DNA of 64,000 nucleotides from Oribacterium sp. C9 (GCF_002007235.1 NZ_MUHW01000022.1:1-64000), one strand, 5' to 3'. Shown: positions 44,008 to 52,280, numbered from the stretch's first letter. The notes: generated by a model from the letters alone, not told the origin. Program-made: numbers and translations.

Positions 44008-44025
44008 TACAAATCCTCTTATTAT

Positions 44026-44742
44026 TTAAATATTTACATCCATATTAAAGTCTATAGTTGACCCATTTAAATTCTGAAGAACGATATCATCATATGCCTC
44101 TTCAGGATATTCGAACTCACAGCTATTTATATCTAATTTTGCTCCTACTAAATTCACATCAGCTACAGCTGTATGAGCATACACCGCTCCTAATTTCCAA
44201 CAACTACCAAATGAACCGTCTGATTTATTTTCAAATCTGCAGTTTTCAAAGTGGACTTTGCTATCATGTGTAAGTCCCATTCCTACTGCCGCAGTCTGAT
44301 TCGAAATAAAAATACAATTTCTAAAAAGTGTATTCATAGAACCATAATCTGCATGTACAGCATACGCCCCATAATCAGTTGTATTAATCACACCCTTCGG
44401 ATGTGTTGCCTTAAATGTGATGTTTTCTACGATACCATTTAACCTTAATTCTGCTGCCGGCGCTTTATAGTACCCTAAATTACTTTCTACTGTCACATCT
44501 CCTTCCCCTATAAAACTTATAAATCTCGGTGTTGAATCAATGGTAGACTTTGCTGAAAAGCGATCATATTTTCCCGGCTTCATGTAAATGGTCACTTTAT
44601 TTGTCTCACCATCATTACAATTGTCGATAATATTCTGAACATCATCTCCAGGCCTGACGGTATACCTTGTGTCCGCCATTCCCTGTATACACATCAACAA
44701 ATTGAAATAAACTGCCAACGTTACAATATTTCTTTTTTTCAC
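44026..44742 (-). CDS. Secreted right-handed beta-helix (pectin-lyase-fold) protein
   Basis: A 238-residue exported protein. After a signal peptide (TLAVYFNLLMCIQGMA) it shows the pectinesterase-like opening RYTVRPGDDVQNIIDNC and VTIYMKPGKYDRF, then beta-helix rungs (ISFIGEGDVTVESN, VENITFKATHPKG, TLFRNCIFISNQ, VHFENCRFENKS). The catalytic Asp/Arg pattern of pectin methylesterases is not evident, so it may bind rather than cleave polysaccharide. The start codon appears to be GTG. It is the first gene after the promoter at 44814-44840. Confidence 0.7.
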   Translation of the reverse strand: MKKRNIVTLAVYFNLLMCIQGMADTRYTVRPGDDVQNIIDNCNDGETNKVTIYMKPGKYDRFSAKSTIDSTPRFISFIGEGDVTVESNLGYYKAPAAELRLNGIVENITFKATHPKGVINTTDYGAYAVHADYGSMNTLFRNCIFISNQTAAVGMGLTHDSKVHFENCRFENKSDGSFGSCWKLGAVYAHTAVADVNLVGAKLDINSCEFEYPEEAYDDIVLQNLNGSTIDFNMDVNI

Positions 44743-44813
44743 TTATACAACAGATCCTTCTAACAGTTAATACTATTATCGTCCTCTTCCCTGAGCGCGA
44801 TGTAACGTGACCC

Positions 44814-44840
44814 ATTCTACCCCCCCCACAGATTTGTCAA
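44814..44840 (-). promoter_or_regulatory. Promoter with G8 tract in the spacer (candidate phase-variable switch)
   Basis: The minus strand reads a perfect -35 (TTGACA, 44835-44840), a 15-base spacer ending in eight consecutive G residues (44820-44827), and TAGAAT (44814-44819, five of six matches). The spacer is two bases short of optimum, so slippage of the G tract would change promoter strength. It drives three secreted-protein genes. Confidence 0.65.
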
Positions 44841-44867
44841 TGCTTTTCACCGATTTTATAATTATCC

Positions 44868-44904
44868 AATTAAAAAGCTCGGCCATATGCCAAGCTTTTT
44901 AATT
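44868..44904. terminator. Bidirectional terminator-like hairpin in a divergent intergenic region
   Basis: AATTAAAAAGCT (44868-44879) pairs exactly with AGCTTTTTAATT (44893-44904), with an inner GGC/GCC. It lies between two divergent promoters, where no protein gene ends. It may insulate the two units or be left from a lost gene. Confidence 0.4.
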
Positions 44905-45025
44905 CCTATTTTAATATTTCGCTCTCTAAAAACTATCATATACATCTTTATCAGCTATTAAAAAAATATCTCCCTTGAATACGGTGGTCATCTGAAATAT
45001 TCAACTGTCTGAATTACCATAATGC

Positions 45026-45070
45026 TTGAACAAACTATATCAATGATATATTATTATATATCATTGATAT
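45026..45070 (+). promoter_or_regulatory. Promoter and 15-bp-arm operator of the KilA-N/HTH pair
   Basis: TTGAAC (45026-45031), 17 bases and TATTAT (45049-45054) form a promoter. A perfect inverted repeat with arms ATATCAATGATATAT (45037-45051) and its complement (45056-45070), separated by TATT, covers the -10 and start site. This is the expected layout for autorepression by one of the two downstream proteins. Confidence 0.7.
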
Positions 45071-45087
45071 ACACAGAGGTGATATAA

Positions 45088-45969
45088 ATGACGCAAAAAT
45101 CAAAGATTAATGCCAGTGGTGTTGAAATAAGTGTAATTGATATCACTGATTCCGATAATAGCTATTTAAGTCTTACGGATATAGCTAAATACAAGAATTC
45201 CGAAGATCCAAGGGTAGTTATTACTAATTGGATGAGCTCTTATTCAACAATTGATTTTCTTGCAGTCTGGGAAGAAATTCATAATCCGGAAGATTTTAAC
45301 CGATTGGAATTCCAATCGGTTAGAAACGAGCGTGGAAGACTCATTATGACCCCAAAGCAATGGATTGAAAGAATGCAGGCCAAGGGAATAAGATCAAAAG
45401 CGGGTAAATACGGAGGAACATATGCTCATTCTGACATCGCTTTTGAGTTTGCATCCTGGATCTCTCCGGAGTTTAAACTCTATATAATCAAAGATTATCA
45501 GCGGCTCAAGAAAGATGAAGCTGAAAGAAAAGCTATCGGATGGGACGAAAAAAGAGCTCTTACAAAACTGAATTATCACATCCATACAGATGCCGTTCAA
45601 GCATATCTGATTACAGACGAATTAACAAGCGAAGAAAAGACGTACACATTTGCAAACGAAGCCGATCTTTTGAATGTTGCGCTCTTTGGAAAACGCGCAA
45701 CGGATTGGCGAAAAGAACATCCAGAAGAGGCTAAAAGAGGCGAGAACATAAGGGATTATGCATCCGCCGAGGAACTGATAGTCCTTATTAATCTTGAAAA
45801 CTTTAATGCAGAATGGATTTCCCAGGGATTAACTCAGCAGGAACGACTACAAAAGTTACGTTCGGTAGCATTTAGACAAACAGAAATCCTTCAAAAAAAC
45901 GCTGCAAAAAGAAAACTCGGAAATGTAAATCCAAAGCTTTTAAAAGGCGGTGATCCAGATGCTGATTAA
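45088..45969 (+). CDS. KilA-N domain protein
   Basis: A 293-residue protein whose first 130 residues match the KilA-N DNA-binding domain of phages and gut Firmicutes (YLSLTDIAKYKNSEDPRVVITNWM, VRNERGRLIMTPKQWIERMQAKGIRSKAGKYGGTYAHSDIAFEFASWISPEF). The C-terminal half is an alpha-helical region found in chromosomal copies (ALTKLNYHIHTDAVQAYLI, ATDWRKEHPE). Likely phage-derived; the role is unknown. GAGGTG precedes the ATG. A 26-bp perfect palindrome lies inside the gene (45297-45322). The next gene overlaps its end. Confidence 0.85.
   Translation: MTQKSKINASGVEISVIDITDSDNSYLSLTDIAKYKNSEDPRVVITNWMSSYSTIDFLAVWEEIHNPEDFNRLEFQSVRNERGRLIMTPKQWIERMQAKGIRSKAGKYGGTYAHSDIAFEFASWISPEFKLYIIKDYQRLKKDEAERKAIGWDEKRALTKLNYHIHTDAVQAYLITDELTSEEKTYTFANEADLLNVALFGKRATDWRKEHPEEAKRGENIRDYASAEELIVLINLENFNAEWISQGLTQQERLQKLRSVAFRQTEILQKNAAKRKLGNVNPKLLKGGDPDAD
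45297..45322. repeat. 26-bp perfect palindrome inside the KilA-N gene
   Basis: Each half is TAACCGATTGGAA or its complement, with no spacer, centred on the GAATTC at 45307-45312. It encodes part of NRLEFQSVR in the KilA-N domain. Such length without spacer is unlikely by chance in a coding frame. Confidence 0.8.
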
Positions 45970-46144
45970 GGAATTGAGAAAAATCACCGGATTGTCCCAG
46001 GCTGCATTTGCCAAAAAATTCCGTATACCTTTGGGAACACTATCCCATTGGGAACAGGGCGTTAGAACTCCTCCAGACTATGTAATATATATGATGTCAA
46101 GAATTATATATATGGAACGCGAACAATATAAAAATAATTCATGA
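45959..46144 (+). CDS. Small XRE-family helix-turn-helix protein
   Basis: A 61-residue DNA-binding protein consisting of little more than an XRE helix-turn-helix (LRKITGLSQAAFAKKFRIPLGTLSHWEQGVRTP). Its start overlaps the end of the KilA-N gene by 11 bases, and AGGCGG lies eight bases upstream, so it is translationally coupled. It resembles the antitoxin or repressor partner of two-gene modules and could bind the palindrome at 45037-45070. No toxin motif is seen in the KilA-N partner. Confidence 0.75.
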   Translation: MLIKELRKITGLSQAAFAKKFRIPLGTLSHWEQGVRTPPDYVIYMMSRIIYMEREQYKNNS

Positions 46145-46146
46145 AT

Positions 46147-46192
46147 AAAAAGCGGGAAAATGCTTCTATCAGCACTTTCCCGCCTTTATTTA
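46147..46192. terminator. Terminator after the KilA-N/HTH pair
   Basis: GCGGGAAA/TTTCCCGC (46152-46159 with 46176-46183), with an inner TGCT/AGCA stem, is followed by CTTTATTT on the plus strand. It may also serve the convergent PBP gene ending at 46197. Confidence 0.8.
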
Positions 46193-46196
46193 CACA

Positions 46197-47687
46197 TTAT
46201 TTCTTATTTATCCAGTAATCGAACACCTGCTTTGCCACAGGCACTGCGGTTCTTCCCCCGGTCTCACCTTCTTCCACCACTACGCATACAGCGATTTCAG
46301 GATCATCATAGGGGGCGAAGCCTGTGAACCAGGCATTTGTGATAGTCTCACCATTTTTACTTACCTCAGCAGAGCCAGTCTTTCCTGCAGCCGCGTACCC
46401 GGCATCCCTGAGCTTTGAGGCAGTTCCGTCGGTAACAACAGATCTCATGAAGGATGAAAGAATCGACGCCTCTTCTTCAGTCATGAGCTGTTTTGTTGCC
46501 GGGTCCCCGAAAACCTTAATAACCTTTCCGTCAGAGGATTGAACCTGCTTCAAAAGTTTTGGCTCCGCAAGAACACCCTTATTGGCGATGGCGGACGCCA
46601 GAATCACCTCATGAAGAGGACTCATCATGGTCTCACCCTGCCCGATAGCCGTCTGCATCATAGTCCAGACACCGGAATCCTCCGTAACATTGAAACGACT
46701 CTTACTGGATGAAACGTCTATGGGCAGCTCCTGATTGAACAAGAGCTGTTCTGCTGTTTCAGCAAGCTTCGTCTTGTTTATCATGGTTCCTATCTTTGCA
46801 AATGCTGAATTGCAGGAATATGCAAAAGCAGTGTGGAGGTCCTCGGCTCCGTGAACCTCTCCGCTGTAGCAGTGTACCACATAGTCTGAATTGGACGCAT
46901 CACGATACACACCATCGCAGTTAAAAGTAAAATTCTGATAGTCATTCGGGTGCTCTCTCATATATTCAAGAGCCATAACGATCTTAAATGTTGAGCCGGG
47001 AGCATAGAGCCCCTGTGTGCATCTGTTGAGAAGCGGCGCACCGGCACTCTCATCATTTACTATACTGTCCCAATCCTCAACTATAGTATTGGGGTCGAAG
47101 CTCGGCTTAGATGCCATGGCAAGGACCTCTCCCGTCTTCGGATCTACCGCGATGACGGCACCATTATGATCCTCCAGTGCCTCATAGGCTATCTTCTGGA
47201 GCTCTGAGTCAAGAGTAGTGATGACATTGTCACCCTGACTCTTGGTCTCGGTGATCTCATTGACCACCTGTATCACAGGATTTGAGTTTGACTCCATGAG
47301 ATAAAAGTTTGCAAGGGATTCGATTCCGGTCTTTCCCTTTGTGGAGTAGCCTACCGCCTGTGCAAATGTCTTTCCATAGGGGTACTCTCTGGTCTCTGTG
47401 TAAGCGCCTCCCGGATTCTCTGTTCCGTCGGAATTTTTTCTCGTGTCACTCACAACTGTTCTCGCCAGCACCTGTCCGTCGGAAGAAATGATGGCACCTC
47501 TTACGAAGCGTTCATTAAAGACCTCCATCCTCGGGTTGTAGGCATTACCCATGAGTTCATCGGAACGCCATCCTATGAAATGGATCATATATCCTATCAT
47601 TCCAAAGAACAAAAACGAAAAGAAGTAAATGACCCTTATTATATTTCTGTTTGTCTTTTTGATTCCGGATCGTGATTTTCTATTCAT
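46197..47687 (-). CDS. Class B penicillin-binding protein (PbpA/FtsI-type transpeptidase)
   Basis: A 496-residue peptidoglycan transpeptidase with one N-terminal membrane anchor (IIRVIYFFSFLFFGMIGYMIHFI), a dimerisation region (about 50-150) and a transpeptidase domain. Active-site motifs are STFK (in APGSTFKIVMAL, Ser nucleophile), SCN (AYSCNSAF) and KTG (AAGKTGSAEVS). It is shorter than typical FtsI and closest in layout to PbpA-type proteins paired with RodA/FtsW. Its ATG overlaps the stop of the FtsW-like gene by one base, so the two form a cognate polymerase/crosslinker pair. Confidence 0.9.
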   Translation of the reverse strand: MNRKSRSGIKKTNRNIIRVIYFFSFLFFGMIGYMIHFIGWRSDELMGNAYNPRMEVFNERFVRGAIISSDGQVLARTVVSDTRKNSDGTENPGGAYTETREYPYGKTFAQAVGYSTKGKTGIESLANFYLMESNSNPVIQVVNEITETKSQGDNVITTLDSELQKIAYEALEDHNGAVIAVDPKTGEVLAMASKPSFDPNTIVEDWDSIVNDESAGAPLLNRCTQGLYAPGSTFKIVMALEYMREHPNDYQNFTFNCDGVYRDASNSDYVVHCYSGEVHGAEDLHTAFAYSCNSAFAKIGTMINKTKLAETAEQLLFNQELPIDVSSSKSRFNVTEDSGVWTMMQTAIGQGETMMSPLHEVILASAIANKGVLAEPKLLKQVQSSDGKVIKVFGDPATKQLMTEEEASILSSFMRSVVTDGTASKLRDAGYAAAGKTGSAEVSKNGETITNAWFTGFAPYDDPEIAVCVVVEEGETGGRTAVPVAKQVFDYWINKK

Positions 47688-49219
47688 TATATCTCCAGAT
47701 CCTCTGCTCTGATTTTCTCATTTCTATAGCTTCTGTTTGAATTTGACTTTCCTCTTCCCTTCGGCTCATCATAATCATAGTCAGAATCCTCGTAATCCGA
47801 ATCACCATCATAGAAGTCATCGTCTTCATAACCGGCATCATTATAGCCGGGCTCAATGTACTCAGGATCATCATATGCCGCCCCGCCGGAGACATTGTCA
47901 AAAGCCCTTTCGTCAGCCTCGTCTTCATTTCCCTGAATGATGTAAAGGGCCTGGATTATGGCAAAAACGATAAATGCTGACACCAGAGAAGAACCTCCGT
48001 AGCTCACGAAAGGCAGCGTAACGCCCGTCGAAGGTATGAACTTTATGGCACCTCCGATGGTGAGGAACACCTGAACGATATACTCGATGGCGAGTCCTAC
48101 GGAGACGTACTTATAGAAAGTATCCTCCATATATGTGCCTATCACCATCATCTGCATGAAGCAGCCGAGACACACGAGGGTAATGCATATGGCAGTCACC
48201 GCCCCCATCTCCTCAGAAATGGCAGAAATGATGAAGTCCTTCTCAACGATAGGGATCTTGTTGGGCAGACCCTGATAGAGACCAAGACCGGCAAATCCGC
48301 CGGTTCCTATGGCAAACAGTGACTGGGTTATCTGGTAGCCCTTGTTGTCGATGTCTGCCCAGGGGTCTATCCAGGCAAACACTCTGGTACGCACGTGGCT
48401 GAAGGAAAAATAGGAAAATACCGCAGCGAGGCACATGGAAATATTTCCCAGCATCAGATAAACAGCACTGTTTGTGGCGATAAAAAGAATCACGAGATAT
48501 GCCACAAAAAATATCAGCGCAGAGCCCAGATCCTTACACAACACAAGGATAAGCATGTGGGCACCTGCCACAAGGGATGTGATGACGATGTCCCGGAAGC
48601 TCTCCGCCTGACTGAGCATACCCGCCACGGCGAGAACGAAGGTTATCTTTACCAGCTCCGAAGCCTGAAAAGTGAAGCCCCCGATGGAGATAGACATCTT
48701 CGCACCGTAGCTCGTGGCACCGATAAGAAAAACTATGCCCTGCATGAGTATACCGAATGCCGCAAAGTGGTACCGCCACCTCTTTATATCCCATATCTTG
48801 TCTATGATATACGGGATGACCAGAGTAAGCGCCGCAGCTCCTATGACTATCACGAACTGCTTGATGGCCTTTCCCATGTCCAGTCTCTCAAGAGTGATGA
48901 GTCCGTAGGCGAGAAAAAAGACCGTGTTATTCAGAAGCAGCCTGTTGATGTTTCGATATATGCGAACCGAAAAATATGTGTAAAGAATAAAAAATATGAG
49001 CTGTAAAACATAAAAAATAAGGGCTGAAACCTCCCCCGTCTTCAGAAATACAGTAAGATTCATCAGAAAATGCACCAACAGGATGATGCGAAGCTGCCAG
49101 TCACACAGCGGATTCGCATCATCCTGATCGGGTATGGATAAGAATCTGAAATTACAATAGGTATACAGGGCTATCAGAAGCAGCTGAATGTACTTCGTAG
49201 CTGTAATGTATAAATTTAT
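47687..49219 (-). CDS. FtsW/RodA/SpoVE-family peptidoglycan glycosyltransferase
   Basis: A 510-residue SEDS polymerase with about 12 helices, including two extra at the N-terminus. Family marks are FTFQASELVKITFVLAVAG, LVLCKDLGSALIFF, GGFAGLGLYQGLPNKIPIVEKDFIISAISEE with the catalytic-loop Asp/Glu, and STGVTLPFVSYGGSSLV. The C-terminal 75 residues are a strongly acidic D/E/Y tail ending in a basic stretch, unusual for the family. The start at 49219 follows the U32 gene stop by four bases and has GGAG upstream; the longer frame overlaps that gene. Confidence 0.9.
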   Translation of the reverse strand: MNLYITATKYIQLLLIALYTYCNFRFLSIPDQDDANPLCDWQLRIILLVHFLMNLTVFLKTGEVSALIFYVLQLIFFILYTYFSVRIYRNINRLLLNNTVFFLAYGLITLERLDMGKAIKQFVIVIGAAALTLVIPYIIDKIWDIKRWRYHFAAFGILMQGIVFLIGATSYGAKMSISIGGFTFQASELVKITFVLAVAGMLSQAESFRDIVITSLVAGAHMLILVLCKDLGSALIFFVAYLVILFIATNSAVYLMLGNISMCLAAVFSYFSFSHVRTRVFAWIDPWADIDNKGYQITQSLFAIGTGGFAGLGLYQGLPNKIPIVEKDFIISAISEEMGAVTAICITLVCLGCFMQMMVIGTYMEDTFYKYVSVGLAIEYIVQVFLTIGGAIKFIPSTGVTLPFVSYGGSSLVSAFIVFAIIQALYIIQGNEDEADERAFDNVSGGAAYDDPEYIEPGYNDAGYEDDDFYDGDSDYEDSDYDYDEPKGRGKSNSNRSYRNEKIRAEDLEI

Positions 49220-49223
49220 CATA

Positions 49224-50360
49224 TCACTCAACTCCGTGACGGAAATGTCCCCTGGTGATGTCCTTAGGTATGGCACCTGACAGTATCTTCCTGACCTCTG
49301 TTCCTGTCTCCACTGAAAAATCATAGCGAAGGCGCTCAGGCTCAAGGGATCGAATGTCCTCCGGAAGATCATAAAGCACCAAAGGCTCAGCATTGAAAAT
49401 CTGATTATAGCAGTATTTGCAATAACACCTTACCGGCATGTCCTTCTGCATACGGTCACGGAGAATCATGAAGCGGTTCTTGTGGTCGCAGCCTGCGGAA
49501 GTCTTCCTGATACAGTTGGCACTTACCATCATAGGCAGATGCCCGTACACGAGAATCTCGTACGGCATCTCTGAAAGCTCCTCATCGGGAAGAGCCCTCA
49601 CTGCCCTCCTCAGACTCAGGCACTCCCTGTAGTTCAGCTCGATGGGATAAGTAAGCTCCTCAGCCCCCAGCTCCCTGAGCATGGACACAGCCTCAGTGTT
49701 ATAACCGTAACAAGTATAATCGAATATCTTCCTTATGTGGTTTAAACCTTTATTACCAGTTTCTGAAGTCTCGAGGTCAGAGACCATCATAGCCTCGTCA
49801 AAAGTACGGATGAGCAGCATATCAGGAGCGGCCCCTAACTTTATGAGTCCCCTGAGAAGTGACAGTGAACCAAGCCCCGGATCCGTATCTCTCTCGATAC
49901 GCCTAAGTCTCAGGCCAGCCTCTTTTCCTGCATCATGAATCTCATTTATGATTTTCGCCAATGCTTCTGCTTCCTGTTCTCCCGCTTTGCCTTTACCCGG
50001 CTTTCCGCCGGCATCTCTCCCCGGGATACCGAAGCATGCTTCATCTATGTAGATACGGGAAACAGCCTTTTCTCCTAGAACAGCCTCTAACTGCTCCTCA
50101 GTCTCCACTGAAACCGCCACAGGCATGTTCCAGTCCGAAGCAGAAAGACCGGACTCTCCAGAGAATACCTTCACACGCTTTACATATCTGTCCTTTTGAC
50201 CGGCAAATGCTCTTTCTCCGGTCTGCCCCGGATTCAGTCTCCTTCTCTTTGGTCCGCTTTCGCTCTTAATTCTATCAGACTTCGTCCGGCTATCCTTAGG
50301 CACCTTTCTGGCGCTGGAACTTCTTTTACTATTTTTAGACAAGTTGTCTCTTTGACTCAC
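49224..50360 (-). CDS. C-terminal half of a split U32 peptidase-like protein
   Basis: A 378-residue protein whose second half matches the C-terminal region of long U32-family proteins (YEILVYGHLPMMVSANCIRKT...GCDHKNRFMILRD, then PVRCYCKYCYNQIFNAEPLVLYDL, with conserved cysteines). The first 65 residues are a basic, disordered leader. In relatives these parts are, from memory, fused to the U32 catalytic part; here they start from a GTG with its own GAGGAG site, overlapping the upstream U32 gene by 26 bases. This looks like gene fission with translational coupling rather than simple decay. Confidence 0.65.
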   Translation of the reverse strand: MSQRDNLSKNSKRSSSARKVPKDSRTKSDRIKSESGPKRRRLNPGQTGERAFAGQKDRYVKRVKVFSGESGLSASDWNMPVAVSVETEEQLEAVLGEKAVSRIYIDEACFGIPGRDAGGKPGKGKAGEQEAEALAKIINEIHDAGKEAGLRLRRIERDTDPGLGSLSLLRGLIKLGAAPDMLLIRTFDEAMMVSDLETSETGNKGLNHIRKIFDYTCYGYNTEAVSMLRELGAEELTYPIELNYRECLSLRRAVRALPDEELSEMPYEILVYGHLPMMVSANCIRKTSAGCDHKNRFMILRDRMQKDMPVRCYCKYCYNQIFNAEPLVLYDLPEDIRSLEPERLRYDFSVETGTEVRKILSGAIPKDITRGHFRHGVE

Positions 50361-51717
50361 TTAAAATCTCCTCTTCATACATGTCGAGAGCTTCTCGTCT
50401 CAGCTGGTTAAGCTTTCCTACAGGATAGAAAATATCCCCTTCCAGAGAGACATTGACAGACTCAAAAGTAAATACTGTCCCGCCTGTCTTACGGAGCTTT
50501 GTTTCAATGCTTTCCGCGTCCATCGGATGGCTTTCTGCAGAGGCTACCGAATCCTCGGAAACCACTGTGACCATCCTTCCCTTTGCATCACTGAGTGTCA
50601 GAACTACAGGGGCACCCACAGTTAGCTTGATGTCCGCATCCAGCTTCAAGGTCCTGTTCCTGTCTATGTATGTACTGTTGATATGATCGAGAACGGACTT
50701 CTCAACCTCACGGAACTTCTTTTCCTCTGTGGCGATCATATCTGCACCGTTATGCTTCTTTAAGTAGCTTGTGACACCGCCTCTGTCAAAGACCTCTCTC
50801 AGTATCTTCACATCGTCAGGATCCACACTGTAGCTTCGGATCTCTCCATCCAGATACTTCATGGCGAGATCGAGGTACTTTCTGTAAACACTCACAACTC
50901 CCGCTGTATATATGGGAGACTTCATACGTCCCTCTATCTTGAAGCTGTAGGCTCCCGCCTCGATGAGTTCCGGCAGAAGGTCTATGGTCTGCATATCCTT
51001 CATGCTGAGAAGATATGCCTTTTTATGAAACTCCTCTCCGGCACCTTCCTTTGCACGAGCCTGAAAAGCAGTCTCGCCGTGGCTTATAGCCTCATAGCAA
51101 AGTCTGCAGGTTCCGGCACAACGTCCTCTGTTTCCTGATCTTCCTCCGAGGAGCGATGACATAAAGCAGGCACCGGAATAGCTGTAACACATGGCGCCGT
51201 GGCAGAATACCTCCAGCTCCATGCCTGTCTCATCATGAATACGCTTGATCTCCGAAAGACTCAGCTCTCTGCTGCATACAGCTCTCGTCATTCCGAACTT
51301 CTGTGCCATACGGGCTCCGTTCACACCGGATATGGTCTCCTGTGTGCTGGCATGGACCTCGAGATCCGGGAACCATTCTCTTATCTTCTTTACCGCACCG
51401 AGATCCTGCATGATAAGTCCGTCAACTCCGGCCTCATAATATGGTTTTATGTACGAAAAAAGCTCTTTAAGTTCTAAATCCTTAAAGAGTATATTTACCG
51501 TCATATAAAGTTTTACCGAGAAGAGATGACAGTAACGGATGGCCTCCATCACCATATCTTCCTCCTCGGCTTTTGCTGAATCTGCGTATGCACGTGCACC
51601 GAATTTCCTGCCGCCCATGTAAATGGCATCGGCACCGGCATTAACTGCCGCTACGACGGATCTGAAGGAGCCTGCCGGCGCAAGCAGCTCCACACGTCTG
51701 TCTCTTTTTAATTTCAT
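50335..51717 (-). CDS. U32-family peptidase, N-terminal catalytic part
   Basis: A 460-residue TIM-barrel protein with the U32 signature ELEVFCHGAMCYSYSGAC and the following GRCAGTCRLCYE cysteines. N-terminal strands ELLAPAGSFRSVVAAVNAGADAIYMGG are typical. U32 proteins include collagenase-like peptidases and the prephenate-independent tRNA/ubiquinone hydroxylases (TrhP, UbiU/V), so peptidase activity is not certain. It lies between zapA and its split partner in the zapA-U32-FtsW-PBP operon, a common clostridial order. Confidence 0.85.
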   Translation of the reverse strand: MKLKRDRRVELLAPAGSFRSVVAAVNAGADAIYMGGRKFGARAYADSAKAEEEDMVMEAIRYCHLFSVKLYMTVNILFKDLELKELFSYIKPYYEAGVDGLIMQDLGAVKKIREWFPDLEVHASTQETISGVNGARMAQKFGMTRAVCSRELSLSEIKRIHDETGMELEVFCHGAMCYSYSGACFMSSLLGGRSGNRGRCAGTCRLCYEAISHGETAFQARAKEGAGEEFHKKAYLLSMKDMQTIDLLPELIEAGAYSFKIEGRMKSPIYTAGVVSVYRKYLDLAMKYLDGEIRSYSVDPDDVKILREVFDRGGVTSYLKKHNGADMIATEEKKFREVEKSVLDHINSTYIDRNRTLKLDADIKLTVGAPVVLTLSDAKGRMVTVVSEDSVASAESHPMDAESIETKLRKTGGTVFTFESVNVSLEGDIFYPVGKLNQLRREALDMYEEEILSESKRQLV

Positions 51718-51735
51718 ACTGTTTTTATTTCTATG

Positions 51736-52182
51736 TCATTTCCTGACTCCGGTGATTATGGACGCCACTCTGTCATCGGAAATAGCTTTTTCCTTTGCCT
51801 CTCTTACAGCTTCTCTGGCTTCAAGCTCCGCAAGGCGCTTCTGGGTATTCTCCAGCTCCTTCAGAGTATTCTCCAGCTTGATCTGAAGCTTCACCTGATC
51901 GTGCTTAACGCTATAGCTCTCGCGTTCTGCCTCATCCTTTTCTCTTTCAAATCTGCGGGTCTTCTCCTGCTCGCGGAAAAGATCATCACAGATGTTGATC
52001 TGCAGCAGCAATGCCTTAAGGTTGTCATCCAGCTTGTTGTAGCTTGAAATCTGACGCTTCAGGTCATATATCTTCTGATTAAGATAGCTCGCCACCTCAT
52101 GCATATATCCCTCGGTAGCATCTCCCGAAAGCTGATAAATTTTTCCATCGATAACAACTTCTACTGTGTTCTTCTCTGCCAT
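51736..52182 (-). CDS. zapA: Cell division protein ZapA
   Basis: A 148-residue protein with the ZapA globular head (VEVVIDGKIYQLSGDATEGYMHEVASYLNQKI, residues 7-40) and a long coiled coil (about 60-140). ZapA binds and bundles FtsZ at the division site. It is longer than the roughly 90-110 residues of many ZapA proteins, owing to the coiled-coil extension. It heads the operon and is preceded by a good promoter. Confidence 0.88.
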   Translation of the reverse strand: MAEKNTVEVVIDGKIYQLSGDATEGYMHEVASYLNQKIYDLKRQISSYNKLDDNLKALLLQINICDDLFREQEKTRRFEREKDEAERESYSVKHDQVKLQIKLENTLKELENTQKRLAELEAREAVREAKEKAISDDRVASIITGVRK

Positions 52183-52245
52183 AGGTTTTATCTCTATCCT
52201 TATTTTTATCGCGCATCGCGCGGAACTTTAGTAAAAAACCAAAAA

Positions 52246-52280
52246 ATGTTACTACACAACTGTGAATTTGTCAAATTCAC
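52246..52280 (-). promoter_or_regulatory. zapA operon promoter with inverted repeat over the -35 box
   Basis: TTGACA (52269-52274), 17 bases and TAACAT (52246-52251) on the minus strand. A perfect 9-bp-arm inverted repeat GTGAATTTG-a-CAAATTCAC (52262-52280) is centred on the -35 hexamer, suggesting an operator. Confidence 0.65.

Noticed and set aside
48395-49006. 203-codon frame antisense to the FtsW-like gene
   Set aside because: It is the reverse frame of a well-supported membrane protein; its composition (many H, R, K, D) and lack of a start signal mark it as a shadow.
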